From Solibacillus isronensis (lineage in GTDB: Bacteria > Bacillota > Bacilli > Bacillales_A > Planococcaceae): a DNA stretch of 64,000 bases. The stretch covers positions 620,001 through 684,000 of the forward strand of contig NZ_FVZN01000014.1 of NCBI RefSeq assembly GCF_900168685.1. Reading direction: 5' to 3'. This document shows positions 8,473 through 18,179 of the stretch, piece by piece. Numbering within the stretch: position 1 is the stretch's first letter; each line of letters starts with the position of its first letter. The notes under the pieces are model-generated. The model did no database searches. It worked only from the letters and a program-made list of their open reading frames with translations, and was not told the DNA's origin. The position numbers and the translations under genes were made by a program.

Positions 8473-8514
8473 AAAAAGGGTTTTCTTACATTAAGCGTGA
8501 GAAAGCCCTTTTTC
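8473..8514 (+). terminator. Rho-independent terminator after rnjB
   Basis: Arms AAAAAGGG..TTTCT and AGAAAGCCCTTTTT form a long stem with a T-rich 3' side, 43 bases after the rnjB stop. Confidence 0.8.
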
Positions 8515-8750
8515 TAACTGAATTTCCGGAGTGGAGATGTCCCTTGTTACTAGTATTAGAGAATGCTGGATAAATGCGGTAAATACTATCTGAAAAAAAC
8601 TGATTTTTCGGTACATAGCAGTAAAAATTATTCTATTCAGCACAAGCTAAGTTAATTGATTAAATATAACGCCTCACCATCACCCGGAAGCCTATACAGC
8701 AACTTTGGCGTCTAACATTAAGGAACAATTTTTAAGTAGGTGAACAAAGA
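8515..8750. other. Spacer before spoIIIE with no recognised feature
   Basis: With the preceding terminator this makes a 321-base gene-free gap. I see no open frame with a ribosome site, no repeat array and no clear promoter. In B. subtilis tepA (ymfB) lies here; no remnant of it is recognisable. Confidence 0.5.
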
Positions 8751-11042
8751 TTGGATAAAAAGAAAAGTACTAAAACAAAAGCAAAAGCAAAGCCGACGCT
8801 AAAGCCAAAAACGAAAGAAGAACTCCATCCGCTCGCATATGAAATCATCGGATTGCTGCTCATCGCATTAGCCATTATCGAATTTCTGGAGTTCGGACTC
8901 GTGGGAAGAATGCTCCATTCTATCGCGATGTTTTTCTTCGGCAATTTGCATTTTATCATCCCATTACTATGCTTTTTAGTTGCAGGGATGTTAATGGTCA
9001 AACGCCGGGGTGTTGCATTTAATACCCGTGTCGTATACGGTGTGCTGTTTGTCGGGGCAAGCTTGACGATTTTCAGTCATAGCTTGTTATTCGAGCAAAT
9101 GCATGCAACGAACACACTGTTGTCAAATTCCGTATTAAAGGAAACGTGGAGAATACTCATCAGCACAGATGGAATCGTAAACCGCAGCAATGCGCTCGGC
9201 GGCGGTATGATCGGCGGATTATTATTCAGCCTGTTCCATGTTTTATTCGATGCATCCGGTGCAAAAATTGCCGCATTTGTATTATTGGCAATCGGGATCA
9301 TTTTAATTACCGGAAAAGCGCTCGTGCCAATATTAGTGGAGAAAGCCCCTACACTTAAGGGAAAGTTCAAAAGAACGAAACGCAGCACAAGAAGTAAACC
9401 AAAACCGGAAGTTAAAGAGAAGCAGCGTCGTTCTAAAACAGAACCAATTATGGAAGAGGAAGCGGCTGATTTGGAAGACCTGATTATTACGACAGCAACG
9501 CCAACACATCATGAGCCGATCATTTCGAATTTTGTGGAGCAAGTAAAGCAGGAACAGCAAAAAGGTATCGAAATCGAAGTAGAGGAAAAAATAAGTGAGC
9601 CGATTATGGCCGTAACATCCGAAACGGATCAAACTTACATTTTGCCGTCCATGCAGCAGCTGAACCCGCCACCGGAACATGATCAGAGCGGTGAATATTC
9701 GGTCATTCAAACAAATGCAAAGAAACTGGAACAAACATTTTTAAGCTTTGGTGTAAAAGCGAAAGTGACACAAGTTCATTTAGGTCCAGCAGTTACAAAA
9801 TATGAAGTAATGCCGGACACAGGTGTAAAAGTAAGTAAAATTGTCAGCCTTCAAGATGACTTGGCACTTGCCCTTGCAGCAAAAGATATTCGTATTGAAG
9901 CACCGATTCCAGGTAAATCTGCTGTCGGAATCGAAGTGCCGAACAGTGAAGTGGCCGTCGTTACATTACGTGAAGTGCTTGAAGCAAATGAACAGGTGAA
10001 AGTCGGGGCCAAATTGTTAGTAAGTTTGGGTCGCGATGTAACAGGCCAGGCGATTGCGGCAGAACTTAACAAAATGCCACACTTATTAGTTGCCGGTTCA
10101 ACAGGGAGCGGTAAAAGTGTATGTATCAATGGCATTATTGTGTCACTATTGATGCGCGCAAAACCAAGTGAAGTGAAAATGATGATGATCGATCCAAAAA
10201 TGGTAGAGCTAAGTGTGTATAACGGTATTCCACATTTATTGGCGCCAGTTGTAACAGATCCGCGTAAAGCGGCACAGGCATTACAGAAAGTTGTGTCGGA
10301 AATGGAACGACGCTATGATCTGTTTTCACACTCCGGTACAAGGAATATTGAAGGATATAACGAATATATCGATATAAGCAATGAAGGTGCAATGGAAAAA
10401 CAGCCGAAGCTTCCGTATATTGTCGTAATTGTCGACGAGTTGGCGGACTTAATGATGGTTGCCTCGAGTGAAGTGGAAGATGCGATTACACGACTTGCCC
10501 AAATGGCGCGTGCAGCAGGGATTCACCTCATTATCGCAACACAAAGACCGTCCGTTGATGTTATTACCGGCATCATCAAAGCGAATATTCCTTCACGTAT
10601 TGCATTTGCCGTTTCGTCGGCTGTCGATTCCCGCACAATCTTGGATATGGGCGGTGCCGAAAGATTACTTGGCCGCGGTGATATGCTTTATTTACCGGCA
10701 GGGGCATCCAAACCAGTCCGTGTGCAAGGTGCATTTGTAAGTGATCATGAAGTGGAAAGAATTATTAACAGTGTCATTGAGCAGCAAAAAGCTCAATATG
10801 AGGAGGCGATGATTCCGACCGATGAACCGATTGTTGACGTAATGGACGAGACGGACGACTTGTATGACGAAGCCGTACAACTCGTGCTGGAAATGCAAAC
10901 AGCTTCCGTATCTTTACTGCAGCGCCGATTCAGAATCGGGTATTCACGTGCAGCCCGAATTGTCGATCAGATGGAGCAGCGCGGAGTTGTCGGACCACCA
11001 GAAGGAAGTAAACCGCGTCAAGTGCTAGGAAATAGATACTAG
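8751..11042 (+). CDS. spoIIIE: DNA translocase SpoIIIE (FtsK family)
   Basis: A membrane-anchored DNA pump that moves chromosomes through the closing septum, above all into the forespore. The 763-residue protein has a lysine-rich N-terminus, four or five membrane segments within about residues 25-200, a charged linker (to ~320), then the motor with Walker A (GSTGSGKS, about 449-456) and Walker B ([12 protein letters not shown]). A C-terminal winged-helix gamma domain ([22 protein letters not shown]) reads DNA polarity signals. The start is TTG, with AGGTGAAC upstream. Position between rnjB and ymfC identifies it as SpoIIIE, not SftA. Confidence 0.95.
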   Translation: MDKKKSTKTKAKAKPTLKPKTKEELHPLAYEIIGLLLIALAIIEFLEFGLVGRMLHSIAMFFFGNLHFIIPLLCFLVAGMLMVKRRGVAFNTRVVYGVLFVGASLTIFSHSLLFEQMHATNTLLSNSVLKETWRILISTDGIVNRSNALGGGMIGGLLFSLFHVLFDASGAKIAAFVLLAIGIILITGKALVPILVEKAPTLKGKFKRTKRSTRSKPKPEVKEKQRRSKTEPIMEEEAADLEDLIITTATPTHHEPIISNFVEQVKQEQQKGIEIEVEEKISEPIMAVTSETDQTYILPSMQQLNPPPEHDQSGEYSVIQTNAKKLEQTFLSFGVKAKVTQVHLGPAVTKYEVMPDTGVKVSKIVSLQDDLALALAAKDIRIEAPIPGKSAVGIEVPNSEVAVVTLREVLEANEQVKVGAKLLVSLGRDVTGQAIAAELNKMPHLLVAGSTGSGKSVCINGIIVSLLMRAKPSEVKMMMIDPKMVELSVYNGIPHLLAPVVTDPRKAAQALQKVVSEMERRYDLFSHSGTRNIEGYNEYIDISNEGAMEKQPKLPYIVVIVDELADLMMVASSEVEDAITRLAQMARAAGIHLIIATQRPSVDVITGIIKANIPSRIAFAVSSAVDSRTILDMGGAERLLGRGDMLYLPAGASKPVRVQGAFVSDHEVERIINSVIEQQKAQYEEAMIPTDEPIVDVMDETDDLYDEAVQLVLEMQTASVSLLQRRFRIGYSRAARIVDQMEQRGVVGPPEGSKPRQVLGNRY

Positions 11043-11202
11043 AAAACCTTGACATTGTCGCACTTTTCGGAATATATTCTTTTCTATAAGTTTTGAAATA
11101 AATTCGCTAATTTTTCACATTAACGTGACACATTTAAAGAAATATGTTTTCTTTTTTCGTTTAAAGTGTTATATTATTCACGAATTAGTAGGAATGTTGT
11201 AC

Positions 11203-11216
11203 ATCAGATGTCTGAT
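11203..11216. promoter_or_regulatory. Candidate YmfC operator (ATCAGA-TG-TCTGAT)
   Basis: A perfect inverted repeat with 6-base arms and a 2-base centre, 26 bases upstream of the ymfC start. GntR/HutC-type regulators usually bind such short palindromes near their own promoter. I did not find the same palindrome before the nucleoside importer genes downstream. Confidence 0.45.
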
Positions 11217-11241
11217 CTCTATGTTATGGTGGTGATACTAA

Positions 11242-11970
11242 TTGACAATTAAAGCAGATCATCGTCATTTATACTTACAAGTTATTGATCGTTTGAAGTC
11301 AGATATAGATAAAGGGACCTATCGTGAGAACGAAAAATTACCCTCAGAATTCGAACTTTCAAAAACATTGGGTGTAAGTCGTGCAACGCTTCGTGAAGCA
11401 CTGCGACTTTTGGAAGAAGAAAACGTTATTATCCGTCGTCATGGTGTAGGTACATTCGTCAATCCAAAGCCGGTCTTTACGTCAGGCATTGAGCATTTAT
11501 CGAGTGTATCTTCTATGATTGAAAACGCTGGTATGAATCCAGGCACAATCTTCATCAGTGCGAAGGAAGAAAAAGCCACGGAAGATGATGTGGAACGTTT
11601 CCAAGCTGACATTGATGACAATGTTATCACGATTGAACGTGTAAGAACGGCAGACAATGAACCGGTTGTTTACTGTGTAGACAAAGTACCGGCCAATTTA
11701 CTGCCAAATGAATTTATAAGTAATCAAAACGTTTCGATTTTCTCGGCTTTAGAGCAAACCGGATCTATCCGTGTCGCATATGCAGTGACATATATTGATC
11801 CAGTAGGCTTCCACGATGAAGTATCACCGATATTGAAATGTGGGCCGGAAACAGCATTGCTTGTATTAAAGCAACTTCACTATGATGAAAATGATCGTGT
11901 TGTTCTTTATTCAAAAAATTATTTTAGAGCTGACAAATTCAGCTTCCATGTAGTACGTAAACGGGTGTAG
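11242..11970 (+). CDS. ymfC: GntR/HutC-family transcriptional regulator YmfC
   Basis: A 242-residue regulator. The N-terminal winged helix (residues ~10-75: [58 protein letters not shown]) is followed by a UTRA ligand-binding domain (~95-240). It starts with TTG and has GGTGGTGA upstream. It follows spoIIIE as in B. subtilis, and the nucleoside importer follows 61 bases later, which suggests it could sense a nucleoside or related sugar. That link is an inference. Confidence 0.88.
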   Translation: MTIKADHRHLYLQVIDRLKSDIDKGTYRENEKLPSEFELSKTLGVSRATLREALRLLEEENVIIRRHGVGTFVNPKPVFTSGIEHLSSVSSMIENAGMNPGTIFISAKEEKATEDDVERFQADIDDNVITIERVRTADNEPVVYCVDKVPANLLPNEFISNQNVSIFSALEQTGSIRVAYAVTYIDPVGFHDEVSPILKCGPETALLVLKQLHYDENDRVVLYSKNYFRADKFSFHVVRKRV

Positions 11971-12031
11971 AACAATAATTTCTATTATTTAATTCCTGCT
12001 AATATCAATTACCTTTGAGGGGGACTCATTA

Positions 12032-13144
12032 ATGAAAAAGCGTAAATTTGGTTTATTAATTTCTTCTGTAGTAGCAACTGGTGCAATTTTGGCGGCATGT
12101 GGAACTGACGAAGAGTCAACTGATTCAAAAGACACTTCAAACAATGATTCTAATTCTGGTTCTGAAACAAGCACTGACGCAGGTTCTGGCGATTTCTCAA
12201 TCGCAATGGTTACAGACGTTGGTGGCGTAGACGACAAATCATTTAACCAATCAGCTTGGGAAGGTGTTCAACAATTCGGTGCTGACAACGGCCTATCTAA
12301 AGGTGACGGTGGTTTCGATTACTTACAATCTCAATCAGATGCTGACTACAACACAAACTTAAACAACTTATTACGTCGTGACTTCGATTTAGTATTCGGT
12401 GTTGGTTTCATGATGGGTGATGCAATTGAAGAGATCGCTAATGACAATCCAGATGCACAGTTAGCATTAATCGATGCTGAAGTAGAAGCGGATAACGTAG
12501 CAAACATCCTGTTCAAAGAGCAAGAAGGTGCTTTCTTAGCTGGTGTTGTTGCAGCTTCAATGTCTGAATCAGGCAAAATTGGTTTCGTAGGTGGTACAGA
12601 TATCCCAGTAATTAACCGCTTCCACGCTGGTTTCATCGAGGGTGCAAAAGCTGTTAACCCGGATATCGAAATCCAAGTAAACTACACAGGTGTATTCGAC
12701 GATGCATCTAAAGGTAAAATCGCTGCGAACTCAATGTACTCTTCTGGCGTAGATATTATTTTCCACGCTGCTGGTGGTACTGGTAACGGTGTATTCTCAG
12801 AAGCTAAAGAGCGTAAAGCAAAAGATAAAGATGCTAACGTATGGGTAATCGGTGTTGACGCTGACCAATATGCAGAAGGCCAAGTTGATGACTCTACAAA
12901 CATCACTTTAACTTCTATGTTAAAAGGTGTTAACAACGCGGTAGTGGATATCGCTACTAAAGCGAAAAACGGTGAGTTCCCAGGTGGTACAACTACTGTT
13001 TACGGTTTAGCTGAAGATGGTGTTGGCTTAGCAGATTCTCGTGGTGCAATTCCTCAAGAAGTAATGGATAAAGTAGAAGAATATAAAGAGAAGATTGCTT
13101 CTGGCGAAATTAAAGTTTCAGAAGAAAAACCTAAAGATAAATAA
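12032..13144 (+). CDS. BMP-family nucleoside-binding lipoprotein (NupN/Med-like)
   Basis: The substrate-binding protein of an ABC importer, anchored outside the membrane by a lipid. The 370-residue protein has a signal peptide with lipobox (ILAAC, Cys23), a Ser/Thr/Asp-rich linker, then the BMP/PnrA fold (IAMVTDVGGVDDKSFNQSAW..., DFDLVFGVGFM, GFVGGTDIPV, DIIFHAAGGTGNGVF). The family binds purine nucleosides. A GAGGGGGAC site precedes the ATG. A strong terminator separates it from the ATPase gene, a common way to make more binding protein than the rest of the transporter. It resembles B. subtilis nupN, with synteny not checked. Confidence 0.92.
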   Translation: MKKRKFGLLISSVVATGAILAACGTDEESTDSKDTSNNDSNSGSETSTDAGSGDFSIAMVTDVGGVDDKSFNQSAWEGVQQFGADNGLSKGDGGFDYLQSQSDADYNTNLNNLLRRDFDLVFGVGFMMGDAIEEIANDNPDAQLALIDAEVEADNVANILFKEQEGAFLAGVVAASMSESGKIGFVGGTDIPVINRFHAGFIEGAKAVNPDIEIQVNYTGVFDDASKGKIAANSMYSSGVDIIFHAAGGTGNGVFSEAKERKAKDKDANVWVIGVDADQYAEGQVDDSTNITLTSMLKGVNNAVVDIATKAKNGEFPGGTTTVYGLAEDGVGLADSRGAIPQEVMDKVEEYKEKIASGEIKVSEEKPKDK

Positions 13145-13160
13145 TAATTCTTAATGGTAG

Positions 13161-13195
13161 TCATCATAGGGGAATTATTCCCCTATGATGATTTT
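13161..13195 (+). terminator. Terminator/attenuator after the BMP lipoprotein gene
   Basis: A perfect hairpin with 13-base arms (CATCATAGGGGAA / TTCCCCTATGATG) followed by a short T run, 17 bases after the lipoprotein stop. It probably ends most transcripts here, with partial read-through to the ATPase and permease genes. Confidence 0.8.
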
Positions 13196-13322
13196 CTAAT
13201 GTAAGGGCTTGTTTTAAAAATTCAGTAAATTTAGTATTGAGTGAAATGTAAGCGTTATATTTTCATAGAATTGTAAGACAAGGGACTTATTTAGTGTAGA
13301 ATTCGTCTTCAAAAATTAATAG

Positions 13323-13350
13323 ATGAAAGATTTTTACAAAAATCTTTCAT
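13323..13350. repeat. 28-bp inverted repeat before the nucleoside ABC ATPase gene
   Basis: Arms ATGAAAGATTTTT and AAAAATCTTTCAT pair perfectly around a 2-base centre (AC), 56 bases upstream of the ATPase start. The loop is too small for an efficient RNA hairpin and no T run follows, so it looks more like a protein-binding site in DNA or a compact stem in the leader. Confidence 0.6.
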
Positions 13351-13405
13351 GTGTTAATTTTATAAAAATACTTTAAAAGATAAATAGCCTAAGGGAGTGA
13401 GTCTA

Positions 13406-14947
13406 GTGGAATACGTGATTGAAATGCTAGGGATTCGCAAAGAGTTCGGTAATTTCGTAGCAAACAATAATATCACCCTCCAGTTAAAAAAAGGCGAAAT
13501 TCATGCACTACTAGGAGAAAACGGTGCAGGTAAGTCGACTTTAATGAATGTACTTTTCGGTCTATATCAACCAGAAGCCGGAGAAATTAAAGTACGCGGA
13601 GAATCAGTAAAAATTACAGATCCAAATAAAGCGAATGATTTAGGAATCGGAATGGTGCACCAGCACTTTATGCTTGTGGAAAACTTTACGGTTACGGAAA
13701 ACATCATTTTAGGCAGCGAACCTACGAAAATGGGAGCTATCAACATTAAAGATGCCGCAAACGATATCGCTGCATTATCGAAGAAATACAACTTGGATGT
13801 GGATCCATATGCGAAAATTGAAGATATTTCTGTCGGAATGCAACAACGTGTAGAAATTTTAAAAACATTATACCGCGGTGCGGAAATTCTTATTTTTGAC
13901 GAGCCGACTGCTTCATTAACACCGCAAGAGATTACAGAATTAATGGCGATCTTAAAACTTCTGATCAAAGAAGGCAAGTCGATCATCATCATTACGCATA
14001 AGCTGAAAGAAATTATGGAAGTATCTGACCGTGTAACAATTATCCGTAAAGGTGAAGGGGTTGGAACGGTCGTAACGAACGAAACAAACCCGGATCAGCT
14101 GGCGGAATTAATGGTAGGCCGACAAGTAGAATTCAAAACAGAAAAAGGGGAAGCAAACCCTACTGAAGAAATCTTCAAAGTCGAAAACCTTGTTGTCACG
14201 GATTACCGGGATGTCGAAAAAGTAAAAGGTCTGAATTTATCGATTCGCCGTGGTGAAATCGTTGGTATTGCAGGGATTGACGGAAATGGTCAATCAGAAT
14301 TAATTGAAGCCATTACAGGACTGCGCAAAATTAAGAGCGGTAAAGTGACTTTAGGCGGCAAAGATATTACAGGCTTAAAACCGCGTGAAATTACGGAAAC
14401 AGGTGTAGGACATATTCCTCAGGACCGTCACAAACACGGGCTTGTCCTGGATTTCCCTATTGGGCACAATATCGCACTACAAACTTACTACAAATCGCCA
14501 ATTTCAAAGGGCGTTATTATGGACTATAAGAAAATTAATGAAAAAGCTCGCAAAATCATTGAAGAGTATGATGTTCGTTCAGGTCAAGGCGAAATGACGC
14601 CAGCACGTGCGCTTTCAGGCGGTAACCAGCAAAAGGCGATTATCGGACGTGAAGTCGACCGTGATCCGGATCTGCTTATTGCAGCACTTCCTACTCGTGG
14701 ATTGGACGTAGGGGCAATTGAATTTATTCACTCTCGTTTAATCGAGCAACGTGATAAAGGAAAAGCCGTATTATTGATTTCGTTTGAATTAGATGAAGTT
14801 ATGAACGTTTCTGACCGCATTGCCGTTATTTATGATGGGACAATTGTTGATACGGTTTATCCGAAAGAAACATCTGAACAAGAGCTGGGCTTATTAATGG
14901 CCGGTGAAAAACGTAAAGCAAAGGCAGTTAAGGAGGGGAACGAATAA
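13406..14947 (+). CDS. nupO: Nucleoside ABC importer, duplicated ATP-binding subunit (NupO-like)
   Basis: A 513-residue double ABC ATPase. Domain one has Walker A GENGAGKST (about 38-46), signature SVGMQQRVEIL and Walker B ILIFDEPTA. Domain two has a degenerate Walker A (GIDGNGQSE), signature LSGGNQQKAI and a Walker B reading LLIAALPTRGLD, without the usual DE pair, as in other sugar/nucleoside-type paired ATPases. So one of the two ATP sites is probably non-catalytic. GTG start chosen because AAGGGAG lies 8 bases upstream. It overlaps the next gene by one base. Confidence 0.93.
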   Translation: MEYVIEMLGIRKEFGNFVANNNITLQLKKGEIHALLGENGAGKSTLMNVLFGLYQPEAGEIKVRGESVKITDPNKANDLGIGMVHQHFMLVENFTVTENIILGSEPTKMGAINIKDAANDIAALSKKYNLDVDPYAKIEDISVGMQQRVEILKTLYRGAEILIFDEPTASLTPQEITELMAILKLLIKEGKSIIIITHKLKEIMEVSDRVTIIRKGEGVGTVVTNETNPDQLAELMVGRQVEFKTEKGEANPTEEIFKVENLVVTDYRDVEKVKGLNLSIRRGEIVGIAGIDGNGQSELIEAITGLRKIKSGKVTLGGKDITGLKPREITETGVGHIPQDRHKHGLVLDFPIGHNIALQTYYKSPISKGVIMDYKKINEKARKIIEEYDVRSGQGEMTPARALSGGNQQKAIIGREVDRDPDLLIAALPTRGLDVGAIEFIHSRLIEQRDKGKAVLLISFELDEVMNVSDRIAVIYDGTIVDTVYPKETSEQELGLLMAGEKRKAKAVKEGNE

Positions 14948-15996
14948 TGTCAAATCGAGTTGTGAATCTGCTCGTTCCACTCATCTCGGTAGTTTTAGGA
15001 TTACTCGTTGGCGGGATCATCATGGTTGTCAGCGGCTATGATGCAATCGATGGATATACAGCACTATGGAATGGTATTTTCGGAGATTCCTATTCTATCG
15101 GTAATACGATCCGTCAAATTACACCGTATATTTTAGCAGGTCTTGCGGTAGCATTTGCCTTCCGTACGGGATTATTCAACATAGGTGTTGAAGGTCAGCT
15201 ATTAATGGGTTGGCTTGCAGCGGCATATGTCGGTTATGCAATTGATGGATTGCCACGTATTATCCACTTGCCATTAGCATTACTTGCGGCTGCGGCAGCT
15301 GGGGCATTCTGGGCATTTATCGTAGGTTTCCTGAAAGCAAAACTTCAAGTACACGAAGTAATTGCTTCGATCATGTTAAACTACACAGCATTATATTTAA
15401 CAAATGCTGCGATTAAATCATTATCAGACGGCGGATTCAAAACGCCGACGGTATTGGAGTCAGCGACATTACGTAATCAGTGGTTACGTGAAATTACGGA
15501 CAATTCAAGTCTTCACTTAGGGATTATCGTGGCACTGATCATGGTAGTTGTCATGTGGTTTATTTTAGAAAAAACAACTCGCGGGTATGAGTTGAAAGCA
15601 GTAGGGTTCAACAAAAACGCTGCTGAATATGCAGGTATGAACGTAAACCGCAACATCATTTTAGCAATGACAATTTCCGGTGTGTTCGCCGGTCTTGGCG
15701 GTGCGATGGAAGCATTGGGAACATACCAGAACGCATCGATTAAAGCAGCAGCTTCAGGTATCGGATTTGACGGGATCGCCGTAGCATTACTTGGTGCGAA
15801 CAATCCGATCGGTGTATTCTTCGGAGCTTCATTATTCGGTTCCCTGAAATACGGTTCATTAAACATGCCAAATGAAGCAGGTATTCCGGAAGAAATCGTA
15901 TCGATCATTATTGCGGTAATTATTTTATTCGTAGCTTCAGGCTATATTTTACGTGTCGGTTTACAGAAATTCGGAAAGAAAAAGGAGGGCAAGTAA
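14947..15996 (+). CDS. nupP: Nucleoside ABC importer permease 1 (NupP-like)
   Basis: A 349-residue permease of the BPD_transp_2 family with about nine membrane segments. It includes the typical GLFNIGVEGQLLMG near residues 75-90 and the coupling region GMNVNRNIILAMTISGVFAGLGGAMEALG. It starts within the ATPase stop (TAATG), with AAGGAGGGG upstream, and its partner permease follows directly. Together they should form the nucleoside channel. Confidence 0.93.
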   Translation: MSNRVVNLLVPLISVVLGLLVGGIIMVVSGYDAIDGYTALWNGIFGDSYSIGNTIRQITPYILAGLAVAFAFRTGLFNIGVEGQLLMGWLAAAYVGYAIDGLPRIIHLPLALLAAAAAGAFWAFIVGFLKAKLQVHEVIASIMLNYTALYLTNAAIKSLSDGGFKTPTVLESATLRNQWLREITDNSSLHLGIIVALIMVVVMWFILEKTTRGYELKAVGFNKNAAEYAGMNVNRNIILAMTISGVFAGLGGAMEALGTYQNASIKAAASGIGFDGIAVALLGANNPIGVFFGASLFGSLKYGSLNMPNEAGIPEEIVSIIIAVIILFVASGYILRVGLQKFGKKKEGK

Positions 15997-15997
15997 C

Positions 15998-16957
15998 ATG
16001 AGCTTTTTAGAAGTGTTATACTTTATCGTCCCTTCTGCCCTTTTATACGCAACACCGCTTATTTTAACAGGTATCGGGGCTCTATTCTCGGAGCGTGCAG
16101 GGGTAATCGGTCTTGGTGTTGAAGGGTTAATGATTGTCGGTGCATTTACAGGTATTTATATTAACCTTGAATACTATGCTGACTTTGGGAAAAACGTCAT
16201 TTGGCTGGCTTTATTGGCAGCATTGTTGGCAGGGGCAATTTTCTCGTTAATTATTGCCGTTGCAGCTGTAACGTTCCGTGCAGACCAAACTGTTACAGGT
16301 GTAGCAGCAAACATGCTTGCTGCAGCGATTACAGTATTCTTGGTTAAATTAATTTACGGTAAAGGTCAAACGGACATGGTTTCTGCACCATTACAACGTT
16401 TTGAAATACCATTTTTATCAGATATACCGTTCTTGGGACCGCTCCTGTTCCAAAATGTATACTCCACAACAATTATCGCATTGGTTGTTGCGGTAGGAGC
16501 ATGGTTTGTTCTTTACAAAATGCCATTCGGTTTACGTATTCGCTCTGTGGGAGAACATCCAATGGCAGCAGATACGATGGGTATTAATGTAGCGAAAATG
16601 CGTTATATCGGTGTAATGATTTCCGGTGCATTAGCAGGTGTCGGTGGTGCTTCATTGGCTATGACAGCATCTGGTGATTTCTCTGGCTCTACAGTAGCCG
16701 GACAAGGATTCATCGCTATTGCTGCAATGATTTTCGGTAAATGGCATCCAATCGGAACATTAGGTGCCGCACTATTCTTTGGCTTGGCACAAACATTAAG
16801 TATCGGTGGCGGGAACATCCCGTTCATTCAAGATATCCCACCGGTAATCCTGCAAGTACTACCATATGTCCTGACAATCCTGGCATTAGCAGGCTTCGTA
16901 GGAAAAGCAGTAGCACCAAAAGCATCAGGCGTTCCATATATCAAAGGAAAACGCTAA
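15998..16957 (+). CDS. nupQ: Nucleoside ABC importer permease 2 (NupQ-like)
   Basis: A 319-residue membrane protein of the same BPD_transp_2 family (LFSERAGVIGLGVEGLMIVGAF, GINVAKMRYIGVMISGALAGVGGASLAM). I chose ATG 15998, one base after the upstream stop, because AAGGAGGGC lies about 8 bases before it; the frame is open further back without support. It closes the importer operon, which ends in a strong terminator 11 bases later. Confidence 0.93.
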   Translation: MSFLEVLYFIVPSALLYATPLILTGIGALFSERAGVIGLGVEGLMIVGAFTGIYINLEYYADFGKNVIWLALLAALLAGAIFSLIIAVAAVTFRADQTVTGVAANMLAAAITVFLVKLIYGKGQTDMVSAPLQRFEIPFLSDIPFLGPLLFQNVYSTTIIALVVAVGAWFVLYKMPFGLRIRSVGEHPMAADTMGINVAKMRYIGVMISGALAGVGGASLAMTASGDFSGSTVAGQGFIAIAAMIFGKWHPIGTLGAALFFGLAQTLSIGGGNIPFIQDIPPVILQVLPYVLTILALAGFVGKAVAPKASGVPYIKGKR

Positions 16958-16967
16958 TTATAAAACC

Positions 16968-17009
16968 AACCGCCTGTACAAAGTGGATTTGTACAGGCGG
17001 TTTTTTTTT
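16968..17009 (+). terminator. Rho-independent terminator of the nucleoside importer operon
   Basis: Arms AACCGCCTGTACAAA and TTTGTACAGGCGGTT around a 5-base loop, with a run of nine T. It is one of the strongest terminators in the window. Array B begins about 30 bases downstream. Confidence 0.93.
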
Positions 17010-17039
17010 GTTGATTGAGTGGGCGGGGGGTTTGATTTT

Positions 17040-17650
17040 TTAGCCGAGTTGTAGGGGGAAGTAGAACCTTTTGAAGGGGAAGTAGAAATTTTTTAGGCTA
17101 AAGTGGAAACTGTTTATGTAAAAGTAGAACGATTCGCCGGTAAAGTAAAAAGCGTGAAAATTATTAGCCAAGTTACGGGTGAAAGTAGAACCTTTTGAAG
17201 AGAAAGTAGAAAGTTTTCAGGCTAAAGTGGAAACTATTTATGTAAAAGTAGAACGATTCGCCGGTAAAGTAAAAAGCGTGGAAATTATTAGCCAAGTTAC
17301 GGGTGAAAGTAGAACCTTTTGAAGAGAAAGTAGAAAGTTTTACTGCTAAGTAGAAGCTATTCAATGAAAAGTAGAATTAATCGTCGGTAAAGTAGAAACA
17401 CAAAATTTATTAGCCAAGTTGAGAGAGAAAGTAGAATTTATTTAAGATAAGGTAGAAAGTTTTGCGGCTAAAGTAGAAATTATTTAGGGTGAAATAGAAC
17501 AAATCTCCAGGAAAGTAGAAAGTGTTGAACTTATTAGCTTATTAGCTGGAAAAAGTGTAACGTATAGAGGGAGAAGTAGAAAATTTAACGTTTAAAGGTA
17601 GAAACTATTCAAGGAAAAATAGAATAGGTAGAACGTAAAGTAGAAAACCC
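17040..17650 (+). repeat. 21-nt period array B (core AAGTAGAA) with ~124-nt higher-order repeat
   Basis: The core GTAGAA or a close variant lies at 17061, 17082, 17103, 17124, 17145 | 17185, 17206, 17227, 17248, 17269 | 17309, 17330, 17350, 17371, 17392 | 17431, 17452, 17473, 17494, 17515 | 17555, 17576, 17598. Steps within a block are 21 bases (rarely 20 or 22) and steps between blocks are 39-40. Each break carries TTATTAGCCAAGTT or a variant. Blocks therefore repeat every ~124 bases. The copies at about 17161-17280 and 17285-17404 are nearly identical, so they arose by recent duplication. No gene is apparent on either strand. Confidence 0.92.
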
Positions 17651-17761
17651 GTTTTTGATAACCAAGTTGTGTTAAAGCGTGAACTTTAAATTTAAAGGGA
17701 ATAAAATTCACCGTAACTTGTCTCAAATTAAATAAGTAGCCCAAACTTCATACAAAACCAT

Positions 17762-17975
17762 AGTTGCGCGGAGTGGAGGGGCCGACTCCTTGGGGATTAT
17801 TAAGCGTGCGCGGAAAATCCACTTGATGTATGCCGCCGTAGAGGCATACATCCAGTTAGTTGGAGCCACGCCCTTAAAAGAATAAAGGAACGAATGCTAA
17901 GAGCGTCACATCGTGTGACAACGCATTCGTGACCAACATCGTGTTGGCCTCCCGCCACGCAGCACAACGAGCCAC
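17762..17975. repeat. GC-richer multi-hairpin intergenic element
   Basis: A patch with base composition unlike the AT-rich array before it. It begins GCGCGGAGTGGAGG..GACTCC and holds three strong hairpins: GATGTATGCC/GGCATACATC (17825-17852), CGAATGC..GTCACA-TCG-TGTGAC..GCATTCG (17891-17929) and CCAACA-TCG-TGTTGG (17933-17947). The last two share a TCG loop. It resembles the interspersed GGAGTGGA..GACTCC-type repeats seen in many Bacillales genomes, which is recalled and not checked. It could be a dispersed repeat or a structured RNA. Confidence 0.6.
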
Positions 17976-18098
17976 ATGAAGAAACACAGAAAGCGTATAA
18001 AACCTTTATTAAAAAGAAGTTTTTTTATTTTTTTACACCTTCACACTTTTCATTCATAAATGTCACGAATTAGGGAACACTTAGTACGGATAATAACT

Positions 18099-18128
18099 TT
18101 GCACAAATCAAGGCAACACATGTATAGT
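18099..18128 (+). promoter_or_regulatory. Candidate promoter of ymfF-ymfH-ymfI-ymfJ
   Basis: TTGCAC at 18099-18104 and TATAGT at 18123-18128 with 18-base spacing, about 50 bases upstream of ymfF. Confidence 0.5.
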
Positions 18129-18179
18129 AGAGAAGAAGCATTTATATTTATATTCACGAGGTAGTCAGGAGGAGTTTTT

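Noticed and set aside
17173..17364. Minus-strand open frame in array B rich in FYF/STF repeats
   Set aside because: No start signal, and the repeats are the complement of the AAGTAGAA core.
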